Part shown: positions 40,801 to 48,301 of the stretch, piece by piece
Layout of the letters: every line of letters begins with the position of its first letter
Position numbering within the stretch: position 1 is the first letter of the stretch
Assembly (NCBI RefSeq): GCF_963678975.1
Contig: NC_089280.1
Span: 2,369,001 to 2,433,000, forward strand
Length of the DNA stretch: 64,000 nucleotides
Source: Dysidea avara
Taxonomy: Eukaryota > Porifera > Demospongiae > Dictyoceratida > Dysideidae
Direction: 5' to 3'
Notes under the pieces: model-generated
What the model saw: only the letters and a program-made list of their open reading frames with translations
Told to the model about the DNA's origin: nothing
Database searches by the model: none
Position numbers and translations under genes: made by a program

Positions 40801-43800
40801 TAAACAACGTGTGATCTCTGACAAGTCAAGGGTGAGTACATCATTGCTATAGTTGTAACATGTATCCTTTATGCAAGAGTGTATTGTATGTACCGAGTGA
40901 TCAACTGAGCAAACATTCTGCAAGATTCTATTTTGCTATAAATGACCCTCTTAGCAAAACCCATGTAGTTTGAACAAGCATACTTTTAATATAAAAAATA
41001 ATCTTTTAAAGAATCATGGACATGAAATTATGCATGGTGCAAAGAAACAATGCACAAGTTCTAATTGACCCAATACTCAGAGAAGCAAGTCACAAATCGA
41101 TTAAACCTATACACCATCTTATTTGCCTGCACATGGACAGTTCAGGTTGTTTCTGTAGCCCCAATGGTATTCATTTAAAATGCCTTCATATGTACCTGTA
41201 TACACACATGAATACAAGGCTAAAACTATATTTGGTGGATTTGTCAACATATAGTAGTGTTGCACCTATGTTAGGGTCCGCAATCCGAAAAATCAACTTT
41301 TACAAATCGATCCCCCTACCATTGTGGGTTGTTCATTGTAGTATCCCATTGCTAGATCCACCGTGAAACCGGAGGCACGATTGTTGTCTTCACAGAAATA
41401 TCGGCTTTAGTATTTCGTGAGATGCAAAAATTATTTTTTAAATTTCGTGCTCCACACAAAGAACAGGATAGAACTTGCTACTTAGCTAGATATTATCTAG
41501 AGTTAATGTAGTTAAAAAGTATGCACAGTAATAAGCAAATAACTCACTGGGTTCCCAGCACAGGGTTGCTTTCTCTCAAAAAGCAGAAAATGAAACACAA
41601 ATTTTCGAATTCAAACTGCCCTACCAGCCAAGACAAGAAAAGCCAACTCTTCCTCATAGTGATGTGATAAGGTTGGATGCATAGTCTGTCTATGTTGTTA
41701 GTCTGGAAAGGATCTGAGACTTCTCACCATCTGGGTGAAGAACGTCAAAAATTTCGTGCGTCATTTCAAGGGATTCTCTCAATGGTACCAAAGTGCTTTC
41801 CAGTACTTCTGATGACACACTGGTCACTTAATTTTGTTTAGAATGATGATAAATGATGGATCAAAACGTTTGGTAGTAGTAGTAGTTGGTGTTTCTGTGA
41901 TTTCATATGGTGCAATATACCAGCAGCTCACCAGGAGCTCCACCCAGCTCGAATCAAAAATGAAAGATTTTATGCTTTTTTCGGTTTGTTTTTGGATGTT
42001 TTGCAGCATAATGGTGATCTAGTGAAAACTTGAAGCTGCTGTGGAGCGTGATGGGTGAAGTCAAATTTGGACAATTTTGCTGCCTCCCTGGATGCATAGC
42101 TTAGAGCGAAGCGTGGAAGCCATGGATGAAATAATAATTGACAACTGCTACTACCAAACGTTCAGGGACATCTTTTGCCATAGTTTTAGTTTATAATTGA
42201 TGATTGTTGTGGCTGCAGAAGCGCTGGAAATAGCTAGAAAGTGCGACACAATTCTTTGATGCTGCAGAAAAATTTGACGCTCGTCACCCAGATGGTGAGA
42301 AGTCTCAGATCTTTTCCAAACTAACAGCATAGACAGACTATGCACCCAACCGTATAGAAACACTATGAGGAAGAGTTAGCTTCTCTTACCCTGAGTGGTA
42401 GAGCAGTTTGAATTCGAAACTTCGTATCTCTTTGTCTGTTTTTTCAAAGAAAACAACCCTGTGCTGGGCACCCAGCAGATCATTTACTTATTTCTGTGCG
42501 TACTTTTCAACTACAACAACTCTGGATATGATATGGTTAAGTAGCAAATTTCATCCGGTCCTTTGTGTGGAGAACGAAATTTTAAAAATAAATTTTGCAT
42601 CTTGCGAGATACTGAAAACGATATTTCTGTGAAGACAACAATCGTCCCTCCCGTTTCATGGCGGATCAAGCAATGGGATACTACAATGAACATCCCACAA
42701 TGGTAGGGGGATTAATTTGTAGAAGTTGATTTTTCGGATTGCGGACCCTACCTATGTCCAAATTAGCTGATTATTCCGATAGCCAGTACTAAGCACAAGA
42801 ATTTGATGTACACAAACACTTATCATCAAATGACTCATATTTGTGGCATAAGCATTGATGCACAGCTCATTCTAGCCTAAAATGTAAAGTTAAAATTGAT
42901 GTATACCACAAGTAAAGGTTATTCATGGTAACCAGATTTTAAATACTGATATATAGATGAGATAAGTGCACGGCTGCTACTACACAGAAAGCTAAAACAT
43001 CACATGGGCATGGCTTGTAACCATTAACACATGACTTAATTGAAATGCCAAATACGTCCAGCCTCAATTTAAACATGTGGTTTATTTTCAATATAGTTGC
43101 TGTGCAAATCTCAACACAGGAGTGTACTGAATAACTATAGTTAGTAACAAAATTATGAGTAAAAACTTCAAAAAAAGCAACAGAACTTATTATTGTGAAA
43201 ATCACAAACATAGGTTTAATTGATTTGAAACTTGCTTATTTGAGTATTGAGTCAAATCGCGCAGCGAAAGCCACACTTTCGACCAACACACTTAATTGTC
43301 ACTTACCAAAAAAAACTATACAGCACTGCAACTTTAAATGCATAAAACGTAACAGAAACTGCTTGGGTATTGACACGTCTGCTATTTAAGTGAAATTACA
43401 TTGTGCCAGTTTGAATACCTGATTGAAATGTGCTGGAGAACTTTCATTGGGTATTTGCTGTTGCTATGGATATTCATTGTTGTTATGGTAAACACAAGGA
43501 AATTTCATTGGTTACTTTTTTCCCCGTGTTTCTATAGTTTACATTTTATAGTTGTAACATGGACAAGAGTGATTTGCCTGATATGTATGCCCAAAGCCCG
43601 AGGGCTGCAGGCGTACATATCAGGCAAATCATGAGTGCCCATTTTACAACTAATATGTAACACTTACATTCAGGCTAATAGCCTTGATGCCAATACGAGT
43701 GTAACCAGTGGATTCGTTTTATATGCATGCCTGGAATATTCGATTATGGTTGGGCAGCAAGTAACAGTGTAACTACGATTGTTATAATAGTCCTACAGAC

Positions 43801-45839
43801 ATTACGGAAAAGTCGAGTAGGGCAAATTTCAGGGAATTTACAAGTGTTTTAATGCTTTTGTGTTGTTTAAAGAATAATCACAACATATACTAAAGACCTA
43901 TAAGGGTAAGCTTAGCTATAGAGTGGTTAACTCATGTCATCTGTAATGTAGGTGTATCCACATTCAAGAACATGCCGAAATGCTTGTGAATGCACTTTAA
44001 GACTAGTTCTCACCTTTAAGTAACATTTTTCAACTTGTAGAATGGCAAGGATACTGCAATGCCTTCATTTGAGTACTTCTTGTGGCAGCAATTCAATTTG
44101 TGGTAATCATCATGCAAGCATTAATTTTTGTATGCAAAAATTTCTTGCACCAAAATTTGTATTAAAGATTGAACTACTCTAATAGAACAGTCATTCACGT
44201 AAATCATACGAAAAATTTTTTACAATGAAAATTTTTATCATGAAAAATTTTTGCACAAAAATAAAGCAAATTATGGTATTTCCACAAATGATTTCATTCT
44301 GAGCTTGTATAAAACAAACAGAGGGCTACCTCATCCACATCAAGGCCATGCTTGCTTTGATGAAAGTGGCTTGCTCTTTTAGAAGTGCAACCACTTTCCC
44401 AGGATAAATTTCAATGTACACCAGTGTACATTTAGATGTCTCCCTATAAAGAGGTATACATGGCAAATGTATCCTCTGGAATTCCTTTGATCTGAGGTGT
44501 CACAGTGTTACATATAGTGTTACCTTACAAAACTTCATTATGACTTTACCAAGTTAATGAGACATAATATAGTCTTAGTTGGTTATCATTCGAATCCTTG
44601 GATCTGTGCTATTTAGATAACCTCAGGATGTTGTGTAATCACTTTCTTTAAGCTATGCCCTTGGTGATACATAACACCCTTTGGATCTGTAAAATAGTGC
44701 AAATCCTCATATTTGACCAGTAGCCGTTACTCGTCAGTAATGTATTACCATGGTTTTATGTATCATATATAAATACTGTAATAAGGTACAAGCTATCAAA
44801 CTAGGGTATCTGGAAAGGCTATAAGACTGACTGGGTCACAAATATGTTTACTAGTCATCTAATCAAACAATTATATATAACAACATGTTGTATACTAATT
44901 TGTTTTTAGGAACAACTGATCCAGTCCCTCACACCTGACCTATTTAGTGGAGCAGTAAAGATCACGTGGCAAGAAGGAGACCCTGCACCAGTTTGTCATG
45001 CTAACCACACAGCTGTGTTTTGTGATGGGAAGGTCTACATTGGAGGAGGCTATGAGGGTAGTAAGAAAGCGGTGTTTGGAACAGGATTCTATAGGATAGA
45101 TGTATACAATCTTGGTAACAACTCATGGAGTCCTTCTCCTATCAGCACCCCTTTTTGTGACTTTGCAATGACCACCCTCAACAACCAGTTGATCACTGCT
45201 GGAGGAAAGGATAGCAGCGGTAAAGTAACTAACAAAACACTCTTAATGGATGACAGTCAGCTAAAACAGTACACCAGGATGATTACACCAAGGTATTATG
45301 GCACGGCTGCTGGTCATCAGGGTACACTGATAGTAGCTGGTGGTAAAGATGACAAGTACAGAACATTAGCCACTACTGAACTGTTTGACAGTATCACTGG
45401 ACAGTGCTACACTACTAGCAATTTACCACTACCACACTACTTACTACACTCAGTTATAGCAGACAACATACTGTACCTAGTGGGAGGACATGATCAAGAT
45501 GGGAGCTCTTCCCCAACAGTATTTACTGCTCCATTAGACACTTTGCCTAGTCACCAGTTGAGGTGGGTTTCCCAACATAATACTCCATGTAGCAGTTCAG
45601 CTCCTGTCAGTATACAAGGTAGACACGTGCTAACAATAGGTGGAATGCGCACTAACAACGTTTACAGGTTTAACAAGGTTAGTCGCAGCTGGGGAGTCAT
45701 AGAACATATGCCATCACCAAGAAGTAGACCAGCGGCAGCTAGTGTGACTGATAACAAAATAGTTGTAGTAGGAGGATATAGTATAGGACAGAAACAGTAT
45801 ACTAATACTGTATGGATTGGCTTATGTGAACCACAATAA
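24833..45839 (+). CDS. TKL-like protein kinase / long coiled coil / Kelch-repeat protein
   Basis: Gene model from exons 24833-25082, 25129-25847, 33547-33993, 40742-40831 and 44910-45839: about 811 codons, stop at 45837-45839. Intron 25083-25128 is 46 nt; the other three are 4-8 kb. All junctions after the kinase are phase 0, so each module is a symmetric exon. The N-terminus is a kinase, the middle a 17-heptad coiled coil and the C-terminus a Kelch beta-propeller. Paralogs at 61137 (kinase-Kelch) and 57053 (kinase only) support the kinase-to-Kelch join. Further small exons may be missed in the introns. Kelch propellers usually bind protein partners, so the kinase is likely targeted by its propeller and dimerised by its coil (inference). 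Cellular location is unknown; no signal peptide or membrane segment is evident. Confidence 0.72.
26041..26430. repeat. Palindromic MITE-like element, TTATCCGAAA ends
   Basis: CCTTATCCGAAATTTTGTCA at 26042 and, inverted, the end at 26429 pair through AAAATGGCCGCTGTAGTGTG, GGACGTTCGTAAAATTTGTA and GCGATATCTCAGC. Arms are about 150 bp and the loop about 90 bp. A TSD was not clear. It is in the kinase 1 intron. Confidence 0.75.
26526..26987. mobile_element. MITE with long TIRs, TAGTCTCGT ends, 9-bp TSD GTTGACTAC
   Basis: Ends TAGTCTCGTACCCAGCC and, inverted, TAGTCTCATGCCCAGCC. Arms of about 140 bp include ACAATGCTCGAGTTTCTTGG. GTTGACTAC is duplicated at 26517-26525 and 26988-26996. A 9-bp TSD with long TIRs is typical of Mutator-like elements. 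Same end sequence as the 73-bp element at 8545-8617. Confidence 0.85.
27062..27205. repeat. Fold-back element (AGTAGGGA family), copy c
   Basis: Palindrome with ATTATGATATTCCAACATAT and its diverged inverse around 27120, including AAATCCCTACTATAGCAC and AAAGTAGGGACTTTCC. Ends with TTGTTTCACGACTTTTTATT, as in copies a and e. Confidence 0.6.
27302..27421. repeat. 30-bp tandem repeat, four copies
   Basis: Four near-identical units TTAGAATATGGTACAAGGTT plus AGGTTAACTG, in the kinase 1 intron. Open frames on both strands follow from the period of 30. Confidence 0.95.
27785..27975. repeat. Fold-back element (AGTAGGGA family), copy d
   Basis: GTGAACATTTAATCTCTACT and ATTAAATGTTCACTATTATC face each other around 27890, with AATAAAAAGTAGTACAACAAG outside. 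Followed at 28140 by AGCTATGTTCAGCACATTAT, matching 17815. Confidence 0.6.
28138..28540 (+). repeat. Diverged relative of the CTATGTTCAGCCC repeat
   Basis: Starts CAGCTATGTTCAGCACATTA, resembling 17814 and, inverted, 38000-38030 and 38160-38185. The later part (GACATCAGGCAGGCAG, ACTGCCAAGGCACCATGG) resembles 18865-18985 in the same order. A composite dispersed repeat; limits approximate. Confidence 0.55.
29077..30076. mobile_element. MITE, TA target site (family 1, copy 2), carrying a nested hAT insertion
   Basis: Left end TAGTATACAAGTTGAGCTGC and right end GTGTACATACTA, TA outside each (29075-29076, 30077-30078). The interior aligns with 1994-2382 (CCTGAAAAACAGCTAAAAAT; ATGAGCCAAATTTCA). 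It is split by the element at 29320-29957. The alignment with copy 1 resumes exactly after the insertion's target duplication. Confidence 0.8.
29320..29957. mobile_element. hAT-like MITE nested in another MITE, 8-bp TSD ATTTGAAC
   Basis: Perfect ends TAGAGATGTACC and GGTACATCTCTA, with ATTTGAAC duplicated at 29312-29319 and 29958-29965. The uninterrupted copy at 2241-2248 has one ATTTGAAC, so the empty site is visible. TAGAGATGTACCGAT ends are a familiar hAT type. No transposase. Confidence 0.92.
31083..31290. repeat. 39-bp tandem repeat, about 5.3 copies
   Basis: Unit ACCTTGAGTTAACTATATTA plus TAACTAACGTTGTAGACTA; copies start at 31084, 31123, 31162, 31201, 31240 and 31279 (partial). Almost no variation between copies suggests recent expansion. 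No spacers, so not CRISPR. Confidence 0.95.
31540..32158 (-). mobile_element. tRNA-headed SINE-like element, copy 1
   Basis: On the minus strand, the head at 32158-32100 reads CGGTTAAGGATGCGGG...GGTACGGTTTGAAC, which matches the tRNA-like head at 34873 (GGTTAAGG, B-box GGTTTGAAC). The body (CCCATAAGT-like, then CCTGTAGCCATGACAG, then CCATGGAGCTATGCATG) parallels 34230-34800. A dispersed motif sits just after the head (32042-32061). Confidence 0.65.
32315..32503. repeat. Palindromic MITE-like element, GTTAGACAC ends
   Basis: GTTAGACACTGCAACCAACA and, inverted, GTTAGACACCAAGACCAAGG, with further pairing of AGGAACTAAG. 189 bp; TSD not identified. In a kinase 1 intron. Confidence 0.7.
33547..33993 (+). 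CDS. Kinase 1: heptad-repeat coiled-coil exon (21-bp minisatellite)
   Basis: A 149-codon phase 0-0 exon. From 33631 to 33987 it is 17 consecutive heptads of the type N-N-G-L-K-V-E, encoded by a 21-bp repeat AATAATGGCCTCAAGGTGGA(G). Taking Leu as position d, d is Leu in 17 of 17 heptads and a is Asn in 12 of 17, with Lys frequent at e and Glu at g. This predicts an uninterrupted parallel coiled coil of about 120 residues. Flanks MRCGELRREVDVVKAE and LKEENARLQAENQ are normal coiled coil. Linkage to the kinase is by phase and strand only. Confidence 0.8.
34165..34873 (-). mobile_element. tRNA-headed SINE-like element, copy 2
   Basis: Minus strand from 34873: CAGCAGTGGCTCAGTGGTTA, with an A-box-like TGGCTCAGTGG (34850-34860) and B-box-like GGTTCAAATGC (34815-34825) spaced as in tRNA. 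The body extends at least to 34230 and aligns with 31540-32020. RNA polymerase III heads of this kind define tRNA-derived SINEs (family knowledge). The body is long for a SINE; the tail end was not found. Confidence 0.7.
35254..35728. repeat. MITE-like element with TACCGTATT ends
   Basis: TACCGTATTGACTCAGTTTG at the left and, inverted, TACCGTATTTACCCGATTTG at the right; inner CACACCCTCGAATAGTACC segments are repeated in direct and inverted form. TSD unclear. A dispersed motif copy abuts the right end (35726-35746). Confidence 0.6.
36068..36319. mobile_element. MITE, TGTGACYG/AATTTTGG ends, TA target site
   Basis: TGTGACTGAATTTTGGAAAA and, inverted, TGTGACCAAATTTTGGAAAA; arms pair to CACCCTTATGG. 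TA is at 36066-36067 and 36320-36321. A single arm of the same kind (GTGACCGAATTTTGG) is at 39979-39993. Confidence 0.85.
37000..38245. repeat. Composite of dispersed repeats in kinase 1 intron
   Basis: 37000-37150 is a relative of 15455-15605. AAGGGGGTGTCACTCAGGCTC...GTAGGTCGATCTGCGATCGCAG (37241-37289) pairs inverted with 37696-37737, bounding a palindrome of about 500 bp rich in TCAAGGGTCAAGG words. 37971 and 38126 begin two tandem copies (155 bp apart) of GGTGCTTTTCGAA...GGGTTGAACATAGC. No gene. Confidence 0.55.
38340..39072 (-). repeat. AAACCAGGCGC repeat element, copy B (inverted)
   Basis: Reverse complement of 17875-18660: TTTCTAAAAACCAGGTGTCA at the left, CCCACAGCTGGCCTTCAGCC and GCCTGGTTT at 39040-39072. 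Shared internal blocks include TCTCGACAAAGCCTCAAAGC and AAGGGATACGCCCCCTTTC. The open frame 38387-38743 is not conserved in copy A. Confidence 0.75.
39079..39345. repeat. Fold-back element (AGTAGGGA family), copy e
   Basis: Nearly perfect 260-bp palindrome: GGAATTTTCAACTAGAGTAG at the left and its inverse at the right, with AATAAAAAGTACTGAAACAA-like and TTGGAGTAGTCC in each arm. It abuts the AAACCAGGCGC element B, as copy b lies beside element A. Confidence 0.85.
39460..40741. other. Intron, no secure exon
   Basis: Open frames 39464-39835 and 40158-40403 lack recognisable domains. 40410-40610 (TATCAATTTATTTGTTCGTC...CTCTGTCCCTGTAGAAAACAAAG) is related to 51285-51400 and 52800-52920, so it is a fragment of the TGTGACCGGCT element family. 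Confidence 0.5.
40742..40831 (+). CDS. Kinase 1: short linker exon
   Basis: Acceptor GTGTAG|CAA and donor AGG|GTGAGT bound a 90-nt phase 0-0 exon encoding QTTLIADQRSSLPPPVHRQ and more basic residues. No domain. It fits between the coiled-coil and Kelch exons by phase, strand and position; being short, it could be a chance open segment. Confidence 0.5.
41272..42750. mobile_element. 1.5-kb fold-back element, TAGGGTCCGC ends, 7-bp TSD CCTATGT
   Basis: TAGGGTCCGCAATCCGAAAA and its inverse bound 1479 bp. CCTATGT is duplicated at 41265-41271 and 42751-42757. Homology between arms extends far inward: CGTGCTCCACACAAAG; CTCATAGTG; CTTCTCACCATCTGGGTGA; GTTTGGTAGTAGTAG with CTACTACCAAAC. Almost the whole element is one giant hairpin. 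No transposase. Confidence 0.85.
43573..43631. repeat. Hairpin GATTTGCCTGATATGTATGC
   Basis: GATTTGCCTGATATGTATGC pairs with GCGTACATATCAGGCAAATC across AAAGCCCGAGGGCTGCAG. The right half recurs at 50749-50800 (GAGGGCTGCAG, CATACATATCAGGCAAA), so it is a dispersed palindrome. Confidence 0.75.
44910..45839 (+). CDS. Kinase 1: Kelch-propeller exon
   Basis: Acceptor TTTTTAG|GAA at 44909. 309 codons to the TAA at 45837-45839. Six Kelch-type GG motifs: VYIGGGYEG, LITAGGKD, LIVAGGKDD, LYLVGGHDQ, VLTIGGMR and IVVVGGYS, each followed by a W or Y-containing strand. It starts LIQSLTPDLFSGAVKITWQE, homologous to VPDLLSGSVNIKWKE of the paralog at 63067. The frame is intact. Confidence 0.9.
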   Translation, partial: EQLIQSLTPDLFSGAVKITWQEGDPAPVCHANHTAVFCDGKVYIGGGYEGSKKAVFGTGFYRIDVYNLGNNSWSPSPISTPFCDFAMTTLNNQLITAGGKDSSGKVTNKTLLMDDSQLKQYTRMITPRYYGTAAGHQGTLIVAGGKDDKYRTLATTELFDSITGQCYTTSNLPLPHYLLHSVIADNILYLVGGHDQDGSSSPTVFTAPLDTLPSHQLRWVSQHNTPCSSSAPVSIQGRHVLTIGGMRTNNVYRFNKVSRSWGVIEHMPSPRSRPAAASVTDNKIVVVGGYSIGQKQYTNTVWIGLCEPQ

Positions 45840-46417
45840 CTGTACATTACATAATATTATGTTATGATTGAACCTTCTTATTAATATATTTTGTGTAGTA
45901 AACAATCATTAAATAACTGTATACAATGTATTCATGACAATTATTGCGTTAAAGACATTATATAAACACTAGTTTGATGAACTCAGTTGGCTTCTTTCTA
46001 CAATTGACACTGTAAGTATAATTGTAACATGCATGCTTAAGTATGTGAATATATGAACATAGCTCTCAAGTATTCCCCAAGAATCAGATACTTGATCAGA
46101 TGCTCTCAGATTATTAACTCATTCCTTGTTTCTTACAAGACACCATCAAGAGTTTTTTTTCCCAGGGCTAGATGGACTGCCCTTGCCACCACCACCAGCA
46201 CTAGCTATTGAAGTGCTGGACAGCTGGAAAAACCAGCATTCACTCAAGGCCGTCAGAATCAAGGCGACCCTTGGAGCAGGCCAGATTGACACAAGATGGT
46301 ATAGGATGTCGAGATGAAGACCGATGACCCCGTAAATACATCACAGCAGATCTTATCAAGGAAAAGCACAACCTACATCGCAACCAAAACAAAATGTTAA
46401 ATTTTAGAGCTAATAAT
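45840..46417. other. Kinase 1 3' flank
   Basis: AT-rich, AATATATT and AATAAC words after the stop. A possible polyadenylation region; no exact AATAAA was identified in the first 60 bases. The open frame 46126-46317 has no recognised domain. Confidence 0.4.
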
Positions 46418-47056
46418 TAGGCACCAGCCTATTATGCTTTTAATGTTGCCTATTATGCTATGCTACAGTGCTCAAATTTTTGCCTATTATACTCAAAATT
46501 TTTGCCACAGTTCCAATGTTTTGTTACTTTCTATGGATAGTAATAAGCTTTGGCTTATGAACAACTGGTTAAATGTAAAAAGTGCTTGTTGCATACATTA
46601 AGAATTTGGCTGCATTGTAAACTATAATAACAGTCGTGTCAGCTAATTACTTAATGCCATATAAGTGGCATCAACTGTCTTATTATTGTACGTCAACACT
46701 GCTTGAAGGTTCTTAGTTTACTAATTTGTTAAGATGCCTTACTGTAGTTATACTGATAGTAAAGTGTCAGTAAACTTAAGTATATGGAACATAATTATTT
46801 TACTAAGTTTTAAACTCTCAGTAAAACATCAGTGAATGCGGGTTTACTGAAAAACTACTGAAATACCAAACAATTAACTGTTCCATATACTGGGGATATA
46901 CCACTGTAGTAAACTAAGAAACTTCAAGCAGTGCAACCTTATTCTGTGGCACGCATTTTTGCTTACAGTATGACAATAATTATGCTAGCATTGTACTTGA
47001 TGCTTTCAGGTACCTATTATGCTCAAAATTATGCCGGCATAATAGGCTGGTGCCTA
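46418..47056. mobile_element. hAT-like MITE, TAGGCACCAGCC ends, 8-bp TSD CTAATAAT
   Basis: TAGGCACCAGCCTATTATGC and its inverse (16 bp exact), CTAATAAT at 46410-46417 and 47057-47064. Multiple CCTATTATGC words occur near each end. Inside, ACTGCTTGAAGGTTCTTAGT (46699-46718) pairs with its inverse near 46930, a second nested palindrome. Confidence 0.9.
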
Positions 47057-47207
47057 CTAATAATAATAGTATAGCTCTTGATATATACTATATATTATTC
47101 CCTAGTACTTAGAGGAAATATAATTATGCTACACCAGCTGCAGAGAACAAGCTAAATGTATGTCAGCTCTATAATTGTATTAATTATCATGAAATTATTT
47201 AGCCCTA

Positions 47208-47256
47208 CCAAGAGTTCATAATATATATATTTAGGTATATATTATGAACTCTTGGC
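47208..47256. repeat. Short palindrome CCAAGAGTTCATAATATATA
   Basis: CCAAGAGTTCATAATATATA and its inverse around TTTAGG. The left half recurs at 19508-19527. Confidence 0.8.
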
Positions 47257-47899
47257 CCTACTGATAGTTAATTATCATATTATATTAGTACTGAAGGTTA
47301 TACCCACCTTGCATGCATAGGTAAAGCAACTGTTAGTCCACTTTAGATTTGGAAACTAGTCAGCTAGAACTGCTATAGATATACTGGCTTTACCACAACA
47401 TAGTAAGACAAGCATACTTCTATTTGCTAACTCTTCATCATTGATGTCAGAATGGCTCATTCAGTCACGTGAGCAGATCGTATAGATGTCTAATACATTC
47501 AGTTTTCTACATGATGATATTGTCTTATCTCATGATCAAGTTCTCAACTAAATGTATGAGATCAAGCTGAGTATGCAAAAAATTGAATTTTAAAGTTGTA
47601 TGTGTGGAAAAGGTTAAATTATGGTCACAATTTCCATAAAAGGATCTTGGGATCTCATTTGTATAAGACGTCAGGCTTTTATATTCCTATTCTTTCACAT
47701 GGTAATATCTTATTCCCATCATGAATTTTCAATTTTTTTTCAGCTAGCTTGTATCTGAATAGTACGTTGACTTCAACTGCTCACAGTTAACTGGTTTCCG
47801 GAAACCATACTGTTACCACCATACAGTAGACAAATTATATTAAACATTCACCAAAGATATATATTCATTCTTCAAGTTCAATTACACAACACTAGTAAA

Positions 47900-48301
47900 T
47901 CACTTCTTATTCCAGGGTAACTTCTCCAAGTCCACATTTCCACCACACAACACAACTCCAATATTGTTCACTTGTGGATACTTCCTCTTCACCTCATCTC
48001 CCTTGTACAGTAGAGCAGCTACAGGTACAGCAGCCGACGGTTCAATGATCAACTTCATCCTCTCCCACACCATCCTCATTGCACTAACTATCTGTTCCTC
48101 ACTAACAGTGATCACATGATCCAGGTAGTGTTGTAACACCGTCCAGCATTTATCCCCCAGACTGACCCTGACACCATCTGCGATGGTTAATTTATCTGGT
48201 GTTGACTTGTTGGGGGTGAGTTTCCCTGCAGCTAGCGACCGAGCACAGTCATCAGCTAGTTCCGGTTCTGCTGCTATCACCTTGATCCCTGGTCTACTAG
48301 A
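47900..48301 (-). CDS. SRR: SRR exon 4
   Basis: 133 codons plus stop (TGA, 47900-47902), acceptor TATAG|TCT. Carries VIAAEPELADDC, TIADGV and GGNVDLEKLPWNKK. Confidence 0.93.
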   Translation of the reverse strand, partial: SSRPGIKVIAAEPELADDCARSLAAGKLTPNKSTPDKLTIADGVRVSLGDKCWTVLQHYLDHVITVSEEQIVSAMRMVWERMKLIIEPSAAVPVAALLYKGDEVKRKYPQVNNIGVVLCGGNVDLEKLPWNKK

